In this document: positions 24,663-34,128 of the stretch, one piece after another | Position numbering within the stretch: the first letter of the stretch is position 1 | Layout of the letters: every line of letters begins with the position of its first letter | NCBI RefSeq assembly: GCF_900100315.1 | Contig: NZ_FNFF01000001.1 | Location: 806,001-870,000 of the forward strand | From: Streptomyces indicus | Lineage (GTDB): Bacteria > Actinomycetota > Actinomycetes > Streptomycetales > Streptomycetaceae | Direction: 5' to 3' | DNA length: 64,000 nucleotides | The notes under the pieces: generated by a model | What the model saw: the letters and a program-made list of their open reading frames with translations, nothing else | The model's database searches: none | Told to the model about the DNA's origin: nothing | Translations under genes and position numbers: made by a program

Positions 24663-26002
24663 GCCCCGCCCCCCGCCCGCAGCGCCGCGCGGGCCGCCCG
24701 GGCCTTCAGCGGGGAGAAGTGCGGGTTGATGCGCAGGGCCTCGTGCAGGTGCTTGCGCGCACCGGCCTCGTCGCCGAGTGCCCGCGCGATCTCCCCGCGG
24801 TGGTACGCGAACGAGGCCGGGCGCCAGCCGAGCGCGGCCGCCGTCCGTGCGAGCGGAGCCGCCTCGGCCGGACGGCCCGCCCGGTGCAGCGCCCAGGCGA
24901 GCGCGTCCGCCACAAGCACACTTCTGCGGCGCGACCACTCGGCCCGCAGCCGTTCGACCGCCGCGCGGGCGTCCCCGTGGTCCGCCTCGAACAGGCCGAG
25001 CGTCAGGTCGTCCTCGGCCCCCTGCGCCTCTAGGAGACGGATCTGGGCGCGCAGCACCTCGTATTGCCGCCGCGCCTCGGCACCGCGGCCGAGCGATTCG
25101 AGGAGTTCGCCGTACGCGAGGACGTACTCGGGCAGCGGGACCCGTCCGGTCACGGTGCGGTAGTCCGCGAGGGCGTCCTCGGTGCGGCCGAGCGCGGCGC
25201 GTGCCTTGGCCCGTCCGGCGAGCGCGGCGTGTGCCGCGGGGTCGGCGCGCAGGGCCTCCTCGTAGCGGGCAAGGGCCGGTGCGACTCGGCCGCGTTCCCA
25301 GTCGAGTTCGCCGAGCCGGTGCAGGCAGAAGGCGCGGTCGGCGGGGTCGGAGGCGTCCTCGAGCGCGCGCCGCAGGGCCTCCGCGGCCTCGTCGGTGCGT
25401 CCCTGCATCTCCAGTTCGTAGGCGGCACGCGTGAAGGCGGGCACTCCGGGTTTGAGGTCGAGCAGCCGCTGCACGGCAGCGGTCGCCTGGGGGTAGCGGC
25501 CGAGTTGGGTGTACGCGTCGGCGAGCACCGGGTACACGGTCCAGTTCCCCGGCTCCGCCCGCTGCGCCCGCTCGCCCCAGGTGCGGGCGGCGGCGAAGTC
25601 GTGGCGTGCGTTGGCGAGTGCGCCCATGCCGACGAGCGCCGGGACATGGCCGGGGCTCAGGGCGAGGGCGCGCTCCAGGGCCTCTTCGGCGCGCGAGTGG
25701 TACGAGAAATCGGCGCTGCGCCGGGCCTGCTCGATGTAGCCGGCGGCGAGGCCCGCCCAGACCGTGGCGTCCTTCGGGTGCTCGCGCAGCCAGGCGCGGC
25801 GGGCCGCGATCTGCTCCCCGAGGTCCTGGGCTCCGGCGGTGACCGGCACCGCTCCCTGGGCAGGCCGGGGCGGGGCCTCCGGCCCGAGGCTGATCAGTCC
25901 TGCGGTCAGCCCGCCGACCACCGCGCAGGCGACCGCCGTCGCCGCGGCCTTGCGCCGACGCGGCTGCCGCGCCCTTTGTTCCTTGATCGTCTCGCCGTCC
26001 AC
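24659..26002 (-). CDS. Membrane-anchored TPR protein
   Basis: About 447 residues from the GTG at 26002 (an ATG at 26068 is also in frame). A basic N-terminus (RQPRRRKAAATAV) and one hydrophobic anchor (about 20-40) are followed by about nine tetratricopeptide units, e.g. ALERALALSPGHVPALVGMGALANA and AVQRLLDLKPGVPAFTRAAYELEMQGR, so the soluble solenoid is probably outside the membrane. TPR solenoids scaffold protein complexes. Its stop overlaps the start of the metal exporter, so the two products are made in step and may interact. Its partner is not evident. Confidence 0.82.
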   Translation of the reverse strand: MDGETIKEQRARQPRRRKAAATAVACAVVGGLTAGLISLGPEAPPRPAQGAVPVTAGAQDLGEQIAARRAWLREHPKDATVWAGLAAGYIEQARRSADFSYHSRAEEALERALALSPGHVPALVGMGALANARHDFAAARTWGERAQRAEPGNWTVYPVLADAYTQLGRYPQATAAVQRLLDLKPGVPAFTRAAYELEMQGRTDEAAEALRRALEDASDPADRAFCLHRLGELDWERGRVAPALARYEEALRADPAAHAALAGRAKARAALGRTEDALADYRTVTGRVPLPEYVLAYGELLESLGRGAEARRQYEVLRAQIRLLEAQGAEDDLTLGLFEADHGDARAAVERLRAEWSRRRSVLVADALAWALHRAGRPAEAAPLARTAAALGWRPASFAYHRGEIARALGDEAGARKHLHEALRINPHFSPLKARAARAALRAGGGA

Positions 26003-26107
26003 GCCCTCACTGTGCGGCGCACGCGAGGGTCCGGGACGGCGGCGGTACGACGAACGCCACGAGCCCACCCGGTTGGCAGACCGCCGCCTTCCGGAGGCAG
26101 GCGGCGG

Positions 26108-27472
26108 CTACGGAACGGCGGCGGCCTCGGGCTGCGGGGTCATCGGCCGGCGCGGCGTGGGCAGGGACGCCTGTTCCCAGCGCTTGCTGACCCGGATGTA
26201 GCCGTAGATCACGGAGCCCATAGCGGCCAGGATCAGGAGGCCGAAGAGGGCCGGGTACTGGGACATGGCCACCGCGCGGAAGCGGTACATGAGAAGCAGG
26301 CCGGTGAAGACCACGGCGCCGTACGCGGCAAGGCGCAGGGCCGGGCGGTCCCAGCCGTGGGCCTGCGCCCGCAGGGCCGCCTCGATGGTGAGCACGAACA
26401 CCACGCCCGACACGAGGTCCACGCCGTAGTGGTAGCCGAACCCGAGGGTCGCGCAGAGCGTGGCCACCAGCCAGAACGTGCCCGCGAAGCGCAGCAGCCG
26501 CGGCCCTTGCCGGGAGTGGATGAACAGGGCGGTGGCCCAGGCGGTGTGCAGGCTGGGCATGCAGTTGCGTGGGGTGATCTGGTCGAAGAGGACGGGCTGC
26601 GGTGCGGTCAGCTTGACCGGGATGTGCGGCCACATCTGCCCGGCGGCCCAGATCCCGCCGTCGACGCCGTACGCGAAGACCGGGCCGACCACCGGGAAGA
26701 TCATGTAGATGCCGGGCCCGAGCAGGCCTATGACGAGGAAGGTCCGTACGAGGTGGTGGCGCGGGAAGCGCCGGTTGCCCGCGACGTTGCGCAGCTGGTA
26801 GAGCGCGATGACCACGGCGGCGACGGCGAGCTGCACGTAGACCCAGTCGAGGAGGTGCGACCCGACGGGACCGACGGCTTCGAGGACCTGGCCCGCCACC
26901 CAGGAGGGGTTGCCGAGCGCGTGGTCGGCGGTGGCGAGGTACGGGTCGAGGACCGTGGGCTTGGTCTTGGAGGTGATCAGCAGCCAGGCGTCGCCGGTCT
27001 TGCGCCCCGCCACCAGGAGCAGTCCGAGTCCGACGCCTTTGAGGAGCAGGACACGTTCCGCGCCCTCGCGGCGCGTGAGGGCGATCACGGTGACGCCCAC
27101 CATCACCCACAGGGCACCGTTGCCGAAGTTCATCGCCGCGCCCAGCGCCCAGCGCACCGCCCAGAAGGCCAGGTCGACGGTGACCGCCGCGCCCAGCGCG
27201 ATGAGGCGCTCCCGTCTGGTGAGGACCACCATCATCAGGGCCATGGCCGCGTAGAGCAGCGGTCCCGACGCGGGTGCGAAGATCAGTTCACGCGCCTGCT
27301 GGGTGAGCGGGCCGGGGACGCCGTAGTGCCGGGCCGCGAATTCCAGGCCGGTCACGAACGACAGGGCGACGACACCGGCGACGACCCACACGATCGTCAT
27401 CGGCCGCCACGTCGCGACCCCCCGGAGGCGGTTCGTGCTGGGCGACGGCTCCTTTGCCGTTTTCGGTATCAA
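26108..27472 (-). CDS. PAP2-like multi-pass membrane protein (inositolphosphotransferase-like)
   Basis: A 454-residue protein with about ten transmembrane spans. The second half has the PAP2-type lipid phosphatase/phosphotransferase motifs CMPSLHTAWA (C2, catalytic His) and GYHYGVDLVSGV (C3, second His). Those residues and the long hydrophobic body resemble the inositolphosphotransferase/Aur1-Ipt1 subgroup found in actinobacteria, which moves phospho-head groups between lipids. The N-terminal half carries extra helices and no motif. It has a 105-bp gap to the TPR gene and may head the transcript. A 277-bp gap upstream (27473-27749) shows nothing I can assign. Confidence 0.82.
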   Translation of the reverse strand: MIPKTAKEPSPSTNRLRGVATWRPMTIVWVVAGVVALSFVTGLEFAARHYGVPGPLTQQARELIFAPASGPLLYAAMALMMVVLTRRERLIALGAAVTVDLAFWAVRWALGAAMNFGNGALWVMVGVTVIALTRREGAERVLLLKGVGLGLLLVAGRKTGDAWLLITSKTKPTVLDPYLATADHALGNPSWVAGQVLEAVGPVGSHLLDWVYVQLAVAAVVIALYQLRNVAGNRRFPRHHLVRTFLVIGLLGPGIYMIFPVVGPVFAYGVDGGIWAAGQMWPHIPVKLTAPQPVLFDQITPRNCMPSLHTAWATALFIHSRQGPRLLRFAGTFWLVATLCATLGFGYHYGVDLVSGVVFVLTIEAALRAQAHGWDRPALRLAAYGAVVFTGLLLMYRFRAVAMSQYPALFGLLILAAMGSVIYGYIRVSKRWEQASLPTPRRPMTPQPEAAAVP

Positions 27473-27749
27473 TTCCCCTGGCCAGTTCGCTCGATAGTGG
27501 CTGGATGGTCGCTGTCTGTCCTCGGCTGCGCTGCTTCCCTGGAGGATGACGATGCTAGTGATCGTGACGGATCGAACATGCTAACGGAGCAGGACGGGCG
27601 CCTGTGCATCGGCTGTGACTCGGGGCGCGGATGTGGCGCAATCCCACCTCTGAATCAACGTCCCGTCCAAGCCCCGGCCCGAGGTCTCGTCCTCTCTGCG
27701 CGGTTCCCCCTACGTTCCACCTCCACCTCGCGCTACAGCAGGCGGCGGA

Positions 27750-28307
27750 TCATCCGGTGGCCGCGAGCACCGTCGTACGGCCGCCCAGCGCGCGCGAGAA
27801 CTGGTCGGTGACCTGCTCCAGCGCCTCGCGCGTGGCGGGCTCGACCTCGAGCGTGCCGTCCGGGCGCGGTTCGATCAACTTGTCCAGAACGAACCAGCCA
27901 GGCGTGATATGGGCGGGCCCCATGGACGCGAGGACCGGGCGCAGGGCGTAGTCGATGGCGAGGACGTGCGCGGTGGTGCCGCCGGTGGCGAGCGGAAGGA
28001 CGGTCTTGTCCTTCAGGGCGTACTGCGGCAGAAGGTCCAGGAGCGACTTCAGGAGTCCCGAGTACGCCGCCTTGTACACGGGAGTGCCGATGACCACGCC
28101 GTCGGCCTGCCCGAACAGGGCGGTGGCCTCGATGATCGCCGGGTGGGCGAAGTCGGCGTGCAGCAGCGCCTCGGCCGGGAGCGTACGGACGTCGAGGGGG
28201 ATCACCTCGTGTCCCTGTGCGGCGAGCCGGCGGTCGAGCTGACGCAGCAGCCGGGCGGTGCGGGAGGTGGCGGAGGGGCTGCCGGAGACGGACAGGACGG
28301 TGGCCAT
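27750..28307 (-). CDS. NADPH-dependent FMN reductase (SsuE family)
   Basis: A 185-residue flavodoxin-fold reductase. The FMN phosphate loop is LSVSGSPSATSRTARLL (5-21), the active loop GTPVYKAAYSGLLKSLLDLLPQYAL is typical of SsuE, and PLATGGTTAHVLAIDYALRP follows. It would supply reduced FMN to the luciferase-type monooxygenases encoded in the same operon. AGAAAGG precedes the ATG. It is the last gene of the organosulfur operon, 53 bp after the LLM gene. Confidence 0.92.
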   Translation of the reverse strand: MATVLSVSGSPSATSRTARLLRQLDRRLAAQGHEVIPLDVRTLPAEALLHADFAHPAIIEATALFGQADGVVIGTPVYKAAYSGLLKSLLDLLPQYALKDKTVLPLATGGTTAHVLAIDYALRPVLASMGPAHITPGWFVLDKLIEPRPDGTLEVEPATREALEQVTDQFSRALGGRTTVLAATG

Positions 28308-28360
28308 GGCGGGGCCTTTCTCGGGAGGGGCGAGCGAGGAGGAGAAGCGGAGAGGGGAGG

Positions 28361-29446
28361 TCAGGCGCCGGCGCGTTCGGGGGCCGGCCCATCGAGCACG
28401 GGGGCCCACGGGAACGGCGGATCGGGGATCTCGCGGCGCAGCACCGGGGCCACCTCGGACTGGAAGCGCGCGAGCGAGTCCCGGTGCTGGGCCGGCGTCA
28501 GCCCGGCCGCGTCCGCGGCCACATGGAACACGGTGTGCCCGAACTGCTCGTGGTAGCGGTGCACTTTGTCGATCACCTGCTGCGGGCTGCCGACCAGCGC
28601 GGAACTGCGGGCGACGAAGTCCTCCAGCGTGGTGAAGACGGGGTCGAGGCCGAGGCTCTTCTGGAGGGCGAGACTGCCTTCGAACACCGGGCGGTACGCG
28701 GCCAGCGCCTCCTGGGAGGTGCGCGCCACGTACACACCGGCCGTGCCCGCGCCGACCGTGATCCGGGCCGGGTCGTGACCGTGGTGCTCCCAGCGCTCGC
28801 GGTAGTGGCGGATGAGCGCCGCGTACGGCTCGATGGGATGGGTGACGTTCGCGGAGAACAGCGGGTCGCCGTAGCGGGCCGCGAGCTCCACGGACTCCTT
28901 GCTGGTGGCGCTGCCGTGCCAGACGCGGACGGGACGCTGCAGCGGCCGGGGCCACACCTCCGCGTTCTCCAGCGCGGGCCGGAACCGTGTCGCCGCGCTC
29001 ACCTTGTCCTCGCGCCAGATCCGCCGGAACACCTCGTAACTCTCGGCGTTGCGCTCCCACTGATCCTCGGGCGTGACCCGGAAGAGCTCGCGCTGCGCGG
29101 CGCCGTTGCCCTTGCCGATCATCAACTCGAGCCGCCCGCCGGAGAGATGGTCGAGCGTCGCGTAGTCCTCGTAGGCGCGGACCGGGTCGAGCAGGCTGAG
29201 CGTGGTGACGGCCGTGAACAGCCGGATGCGGGTGGTGAGGGCGGCGATGTGGCTGAGCACGACAGGGGGCGCGGAGGAGAGGAACGGGTACTCGTGCCGC
29301 TCCCCCACGCCGAACCCGTCGAAGCCCAGCTCCTCGGCGAGCAGGGCGTTGTCGACGACTTCACGGAATCGTTCGGTGGTCGTGGTCTGCTCGCCCGTCA
29401 CCGGGTGCGGGCTGTGCACGATGAGGGTGATGGCCAGGAACTTCAT
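28361..29446 (-). CDS. LLM-class flavin-dependent monooxygenase
   Basis: A 361-residue bacterial-luciferase-like TIM barrel (LAEELGFDGFGVGERHEYPFL; GRLELMIGKGNGAAQRELF; VWHGSATSKESVELAARYG). Such enzymes use reduced FMN, here presumably from the SsuE-like reductase, to cleave C-S bonds or oxidise sulfur or nitrogen compounds. It overlaps the previous gene by four bases (ATGA). In the Bacillus S-alkyl-cysteine pathway this role is filled by CmoO/CmoJ-type enzymes; which of the three LLM proteins here is the desulfurase is not clear. Confidence 0.88.
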   Translation of the reverse strand: MKFLAITLIVHSPHPVTGEQTTTTERFREVVDNALLAEELGFDGFGVGERHEYPFLSSAPPVVLSHIAALTTRIRLFTAVTTLSLLDPVRAYEDYATLDHLSGGRLELMIGKGNGAAQRELFRVTPEDQWERNAESYEVFRRIWREDKVSAATRFRPALENAEVWPRPLQRPVRVWHGSATSKESVELAARYGDPLFSANVTHPIEPYAALIRHYRERWEHHGHDPARITVGAGTAGVYVARTSQEALAAYRPVFEGSLALQKSLGLDPVFTTLEDFVARSSALVGSPQQVIDKVHRYHEQFGHTVFHVAADAAGLTPAQHRDSLARFQSEVAPVLRREIPDPPFPWAPVLDGPAPERAGA

Positions 29447-30312
29447 GGTGCCGTGGGCTCCTTGAGCAGGTGGGCGGTGCGGTCCGTGACCGGCCGTACG
29501 GGGCCGGGCAGGCCGAGGTGTTCGCGGAGGGTGCGGCCGGCGTAGGCGGCCCGGAACAGGCCGGCTTCGCGCAGCCGGGGCACCAGTCCGTGGACGAGCT
29601 GCGGCAGTTCGGCCCGCAAGGTGGTCGGCACGAGGTGGAAGCCGTCCGCCCCGGTCTCGGTGCGCCACTGCGCCAGTCGGGCCGCCAGGGCGGTGGCGGC
29701 TCCGGTGAAGCGGGTTCCGGGGGCGGGTGGCGGGCGGAGGTCGTAGCCGTCGCCCAGGTCGGAGCCGTTGCACAGATCGACCTCCACGCGCAGCAGGAGG
29801 CGCAGCTCGCGCGGGTCGCGTCCGGCTCCGCGTACGCGGCGGAGCAGTTCGGTCCGTGCGGTGCGTGCCGCGGCGGTATCTGTCGCGTGCAGGAGTACGA
29901 CGTCGGCGTGCCGTGCTGCCAACTCCCAGGTGCTGTCCGGCGCTTGGGCGGACAGGGAGACGACGAGGGGCGGGGCGCCCCGGGGAGGGCGCCGCCCGTC
30001 GCGTATCACCGTCTCCTCCCTCTCCTCCTCGGCGTCACTCACCAGCCAGCCGGCCCGCCCGTCGCTCACGGAGTCCAGGGCTGCCAGGTCAGGAGGGGTG
30101 GGCGGCGAGGGTGCCGTCGGTACGAGGCCGATGCGGCGGGTCAGGGGCGCGACCCGGGCGATTTCCGCGAGCGGGTCGGGGGCGAAGGAGGTGCCGAGCG
30201 TGACGAAGTCCAGGGCGCCCTGCTCGGCCAGTCCGACCAGGGCGGTGCGTGCGGGGGCGGCGAGGCGGTCGGGCGCGCCCAGCTCCACGGCGAGGTTCAG
30301 CTCTCGGGGCAT
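29443..30312 (-). CDS. Short LLM-family protein
   Basis: A 289-residue, clearly shortened member of the luciferase-like family. It keeps FVTLGTSFAPDPLAEIARVAPLT, a Pro-rich region and DGRAGWLVSDAEEE, then C-terminal AADGFHLVPTTLRAELPQLVHGLVPRLREAG. It lacks much of the middle barrel insert seen in its 361-383-residue neighbours. It may be a non-catalytic partner subunit, as LuxB is to LuxA, or a decayed copy. The start ATG at 30312 lies 11 bp after the binding-protein stop. Confidence 0.8.
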   Translation of the reverse strand: MPRELNLAVELGAPDRLAAPARTALVGLAEQGALDFVTLGTSFAPDPLAEIARVAPLTRRIGLVPTAPSPPTPPDLAALDSVSDGRAGWLVSDAEEEREETVIRDGRRPPRGAPPLVVSLSAQAPDSTWELAARHADVVLLHATDTAAARTARTELLRRVRGAGRDPRELRLLLRVEVDLCNGSDLGDGYDLRPPPAPGTRFTGAATALAARLAQWRTETGADGFHLVPTTLRAELPQLVHGLVPRLREAGLFRAAYAGRTLREHLGLPGPVRPVTDRTAHLLKEPTAP

Positions 30313-30323
30313 GCCGGTGCTCC

Positions 30324-31334
30324 CTACGCGGCGTTCTTCGGCAGGCCCGGCGGGTTGATCTCGGACTTCGGCACGGCCTCGTCGGACAGGCCCCAGCGCG
30401 CGAGCACCTTGGCGTAACTGCCGTTCTCGATCACGTGGTTGAGGGCCGCGGCGAGCGGCTTCGCCAGGCCGCTGTCCTTCTTGGTGGTGGCCGCGATGAG
30501 GCCCTGGAGCGTGGCTCCGGCACCCGAGTAGGTACCGACCACCTCGGTGTTCCCGCTGGTCACCGCGTGGTAGGCGGCCGTCGGGTTGGGCCCGACGTAG
30601 AGGTCGATACGGCCGGACCTGAGCGCGAGATAGGTGTCGCTCTCGCTCTGGTAGTACTTGATGTCCACCGGCTCGCGTCCGGCCTTCTCGTTCTCCTTGC
30701 TCCATTCGACGAGGAGCTTCTCCTGGTTGGTGCCGCTGGACACGGCGACCTTGAGACCCGCCACGTCCTCGGGTCCCGCGACCTTCAGACCGCTGCCCTT
30801 CTTCGCGGCGAAGCCCAGGTTGTCCTCGCGGTAGGTGGCGAAGTCGTACTTCTCCTTGCGCTCCTCGGTGACCGTGATGTTGCTGAAGCCCACGTCGTAC
30901 TTGGCGCTGTCCAGGCCGACGAAGATGTTCTCCCAGGAGACGGTGTTGATCCGCGGCTTCAGACCGAGCACGTCGGCGACCAGGTGGGCGAGGTCGGGTT
31001 CGACGCCGATGACGGTCTTGTTGTCGGTGGCGTAAAACGTGAGCGGGGCGGCCGAGCCGGAGGAGTCGACGATCTCGAGGGTGCCGCGCTCGCGGATCTC
31101 CTCGGGGACCTGGGCGGCGATCGCGTCCACCTTCGCGGTGGTGATGCGCTTCCGGTCGGGGCTCGTGTCGATCCTCGTCTTGGATCCGGGGGCGGCGGCC
31201 ACGTCGGTGGTGCCGGCCTCGGGGTTGCCGCAGGCGGCCAGGACGAGCGCCGAGGCGGCCAGCAGGGAGGCGGCGAAACGGCGGGGGCGCGGGGCGGCAG
31301 CACGGCGAGGGCGGGAGACGGTCAGGGCTGGCAC
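30324..31334 (-). CDS. Amino-acid-type ABC binding lipoprotein 1 (SBP_bac_3)
   Basis: A 336-residue lipoprotein with lipobox LVLAACGN and a family 3 solute-binding domain (IGVEPDLAHLVADVLGLKPRINTVSWENIFVGLDSAKYDVGFSNITVTEERKE). It resembles cystine/polar-amino-acid receptors. It is one of two binding proteins in the operon, as with TcyJ/TcyK of Bacillus, so the importer may take a range of sulfur-containing amino acids such as S-alkyl or N-acetyl cysteines. There is a 47-bp gap to the upstream ATPase gene. Confidence 0.9.
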   Translation of the reverse strand: MPALTVSRPRRAAAPRPRRFAASLLAASALVLAACGNPEAGTTDVAAAPGSKTRIDTSPDRKRITTAKVDAIAAQVPEEIRERGTLEIVDSSGSAAPLTFYATDNKTVIGVEPDLAHLVADVLGLKPRINTVSWENIFVGLDSAKYDVGFSNITVTEERKEKYDFATYREDNLGFAAKKGSGLKVAGPEDVAGLKVAVSSGTNQEKLLVEWSKENEKAGREPVDIKYYQSESDTYLALRSGRIDLYVGPNPTAAYHAVTSGNTEVVGTYSGAGATLQGLIAATTKKDSGLAKPLAAALNHVIENGSYAKVLARWGLSDEAVPKSEINPPGLPKNAA

Positions 31335-31381
31335 GGCAGAGCTCCTTGCGGAAGTGAGGACATGGAGAAGCGGGAGGGGTG

Positions 31382-32146
31382 TCAGAGCACCTTGGAGAGG
31401 AAGGCGCGGGTCCGCTCGTGCTGCGGGGCGTCGAGTACGGCCGCGGGCGGCCCCTGCTCCACGATCAGGCCGTCGTCCATGAACACCACGGTGTCAGCCA
31501 CCTCGCGGGCGAAGCCGATCTCGTGGGTGACGACCACCATCGTCGTGCCGGAGCGCGCCAAGTCCTTGATGACATCGAGGACTTCACCCACCAGCTCGGG
31601 GTCGAGCGCGGAGGTGGGTTCGTCGAAGAGCAGCACTTTCGGCGATACGGCGAGGGCGCGGGCGATGGCCACACGCTGCTGCTGTCCTCCGGAGAGCTGG
31701 CGCGGGTAGGCCCCGGCCTTGTCGGCGAGCCCGACCCGGTCGAGCAACCGCCGGGCGGTGTCCTCGGCTTCCCTGCGCGGCCGGCGCAGGGCGGAGACGG
31801 GGGCCTCGACGAGGTTCTCCAGAACGGTCAGATGCGGGAAGAGGTTGAAGTTCTGGAAGACGAACCCGATGTGGGTGCGCTGCTTCAGGACCTCCTTCTC
31901 CTTCAGCTCGTACAGCTTGTCACCGGCCCGTCGGTAGCCGATGAGCTCGCCGTCGATGCTGATCCAGCCGCGGTTGACCTTCTCCAGGTGGTTGATGGTG
32001 CGCAGGAGTGTGGACTTGCCCGAGCCCGAGGGCCCGAGGATCACGGTGACCTCGCCGGCGCGGACCCGGAGGTCCACGCCGCGCAGCACGTGCAGGGGTC
32101 CGAAGCTCTTGTGGACGCCGTGCACGTCCACCATCACCTCGCTCAT
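31382..32146 (-). CDS. Polar amino-acid ABC transporter ATPase (GlnQ/TcyN type)
   Basis: A 254-residue ATPase. Walker [10 protein letters not shown] (about 37-45), Q-loop [19 protein letters not shown], signature [15 protein letters not shown], Walker [16 protein letters not shown]-loop [15 protein letters not shown]. This sequence pattern is that of the GlnQ/HisP/TcyN group. Its ATG overlaps the permease stop (ATGA). It powers uptake through the permease encoded by the preceding gene and, possibly, the one encoded at 36515. Confidence 0.94.
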   Translation of the reverse strand: MSEVMVDVHGVHKSFGPLHVLRGVDLRVRAGEVTVILGPSGSGKSTLLRTINHLEKVNRGWISIDGELIGYRRAGDKLYELKEKEVLKQRTHIGFVFQNFNLFPHLTVLENLVEAPVSALRRPRREAEDTARRLLDRVGLADKAGAYPRQLSGGQQQRVAIARALAVSPKVLLFDEPTSALDPELVGEVLDVIKDLARSGTTMVVVTHEIGFAREVADTVVFMDDGLIVEQGPPAAVLDAPQHERTRAFLSKVL

Positions 32147-33150
32147 CGGCGGTCTCCAAAGGGCTTGAGCGGTACGGGAGTCGGGGGCCCGGGCCGGGCG
32201 GCCGCGGCCCGCATCCCGAGGACGAGGCGGCGGACGCGCTGGAGCGGGGTGGGTGGCGGGGTGCGGTCCGCGCCGCGGGCGTAGTGCCGCTCCACGTAGT
32301 ACTGGGCGAGGGAGAGCAGCGAGGTCAGCACCACGTACCAGGCGGTGGCCACGAGCAGCAGCGGGATCACCCGGCCGTTGCGGCCGTAGATCACCTGCAC
32401 CTGGTAGAAGAGCTCGCCGATGGCCATCACGTAGACCACCGAGGTGCCCTTGAGCAGGCCGATGATCTCGTTCCCCGCGGTGGGCAGGATGGCGCGCATG
32501 GCCTGCGGGAGCACGATCCGGCGGATCTGCCGCAGCCGCGGGATCCCGAGCGCGGCGGCCGCCTCGGACTGCCCGCTGTCCACGGCGAGCACCCCGCCGC
32601 GCACGATCTCGGCGGCGTACGCGGCCTGGTGGAGCGTGAGCCCGATGACGGCGGCGCCGATCGTGCCGATCAGACTGTTGCTGTCCACAGACCAGAACAC
32701 CGGCCCGAACGGGATCCCGACCCCCAACTGCTCATACAGGGCACTGAGGTTGAACCAGAACACCAGCTGGACGATCATCGGGATCGAACGGAAGATCCAG
32801 ATGTAGGTCCAGGCGACGGTCTGCAGGACCGGACTGCGCGACAGCCGCATGAAGGCGAGCAGAGTGCCGAGCAGGAAGCCGAGGACGGTGGCGTACGCGG
32901 TGAGTTGCAGCGTCACCCAGACGGCCTGGACGATCGTGTCGGAGAAGAAGTAGGCGGCGAAGACCTCCCACTCCCAGACGGGGTTGGTCGCGAGGCCGTG
33001 CGTGAACTGGGCGACGAGGACGAGCACGGCGAACGCCGCCGCCCAGCGGGCGTAGTGGCGGGTGGGGACGACGGTGTACCCGGCCTTGTCGGGCGGGTCC
33101 GCCACGGGTGCGGCCGCGCCGGGCGGCGCTTGGTCGGTGAGCGATGACAT
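32143..33150 (-). CDS. Polar amino-acid ABC transporter permease
   Basis: A 335-residue HisM/GlnP-type permease: first span about 32-50, [46 protein letters not shown] loop [27 protein letters not shown] and ISYYVERHY-type end ([12 protein letters not shown]). The N- and C-terminal tails are longer than usual. It is similar along its length to the permease encoded divergently at 36515, so the two may form a heterodimer. It has a 15-bp gap from the second binding-protein gene. Confidence 0.93.
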   Translation of the reverse strand: MSSLTDQAPPGAAAPVADPPDKAGYTVVPTRHYARWAAAFAVLVLVAQFTHGLATNPVWEWEVFAAYFFSDTIVQAVWVTLQLTAYATVLGFLLGTLLAFMRLSRSPVLQTVAWTYIWIFRSIPMIVQLVFWFNLSALYEQLGVGIPFGPVFWSVDSNSLIGTIGAAVIGLTLHQAAYAAEIVRGGVLAVDSGQSEAAAALGIPRLRQIRRIVLPQAMRAILPTAGNEIIGLLKGTSVVYVMAIGELFYQVQVIYGRNGRVIPLLLVATAWYVVLTSLLSLAQYYVERHYARGADRTPPPTPLQRVRRLVLGMRAAAARPGPPTPVPLKPFGDRR

Positions 33151-33165
33151 GGCAGCCGGCTCCGC

Positions 33166-34128
33166 TCAACTCTGCGGGTGTTCGGGCGGGTTGATACGGG
33201 AGGCCTCGATCGCGGAGGCGGAGGTGCCCCACTTCTTCAGGATCCGGGCGTACGTGCCGTCCTTGATCAGTTCGTCGACCGCGGCCTGGAACGCCTTGGT
33301 GAGCGGGGAGCCCTTCTTGAAGGCGAAGCCGACGTCGAGGCGGTGGAACTCGCCCAGGAACTCCGTCTGCGAGGCGGGCTGGGCCGCCTGGTACCGCAGG
33401 CCGTTGATGGTGGACATGACCACGTCGATCCGGCCCTGCTGGAGCGCGGTGAGGGTGGCTCCGTTCTCGGAGTAGACCTTCACCTCGTACGGCTTCCTGC
33501 CGTGCTCGGCACACACCTCCTTCCGCGCGGTGAGGGTGGCCTCGAAGGTGGTGCCGGCGCCGGTGCCGATGGTCAGGCCGCACAGCTGCACGAGGTCGGT
33601 GACCTTCTTGCCGAGCTCGGTGTTGCCCTTCTTCACGGCGAAGCCCTGGCCGTCGTTGATGTAGGTGACGAAATCGATGGTCTTGAGGCGTTCGGTGGTC
33701 ACGCCGAAGTTGCCGGTGCCGACGTCGTACTTGCCGCTGCCGAGCGCGGGCAGGATCGTCTCGAATGAGGCGTCCTGGCGCTCGAGGCGCAGCCCGAGGA
33801 CCTTGGCGACGGCGTCGGCGAGGTCGATGTCCTGGCCGGCGGGCGGCTTGTCCGCGCCGTTCGGGTAGTACGCCCCGGGCGGGAAGCCGACCGAGCTGCC
33901 GACGCGCAGGGTGCCCGCCTCGCGTACCTCCGCGGGCAGCAGTGCCGCTGCCGACTCCACCTTGCGTACGGCCGCGACCGGGTCATCGGTGGGCGCGGCG
34001 GAGGCCTGGGCCCCGGCCGGCGCGGCGGCCGTACCGGAGTCGGCTCCGCAGGCGGTCACGGCCAGCAGGGGCAGCAGGACCAGGCCGGCGGCGAGCCGTA
34101 TGCGGGTTCCGGATGCGCGGATCTTCAC
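33166..34128 (-). CDS. Amino-acid-type ABC binding lipoprotein 2 (SBP_bac_3)
   Basis: A 320-residue lipoprotein with lipobox LLAVTACGA and a family 3 binding domain (LRVGSSVGFPPGAYYPNG, DIDLADAVAKVLGLRLERQDASFETILPALGSGKYDVGTGNF). Its C-terminal LKKWGTSASAIEASRINPPEHP parallels LARWGLSDEAVPKSEINPPGLP in the other binding protein, so the two are paralogues. It overlaps the GNAT gene by four bases. Confidence 0.9.
   Translation of the reverse strand: MKIRASGTRIRLAAGLVLLPLLAVTACGADSGTAAAPAGAQASAAPTDDPVAAVRKVESAAALLPAEVREAGTLRVGSSVGFPPGAYYPNGADKPPAGQDIDLADAVAKVLGLRLERQDASFETILPALGSGKYDVGTGNFGVTTERLKTIDFVTYINDGQGFAVKKGNTELGKKVTDLVQLCGLTIGTGAGTTFEATLTARKEVCAEHGRKPYEVKVYSENGATLTALQQGRIDVVMSTINGLRYQAAQPASQTEFLGEFHRLDVGFAFKKGSPLTKAFQAAVDELIKDGTYARILKKWGTSASAIEASRINPPEHPQS

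Noticed and set aside
27473..27749. Small ORFs or an RNA gene in the gap before the PAP2-like gene
   Set aside because: No ribosome site with conserved-looking product, no stable hairpin and no clear promoter pair was seen.
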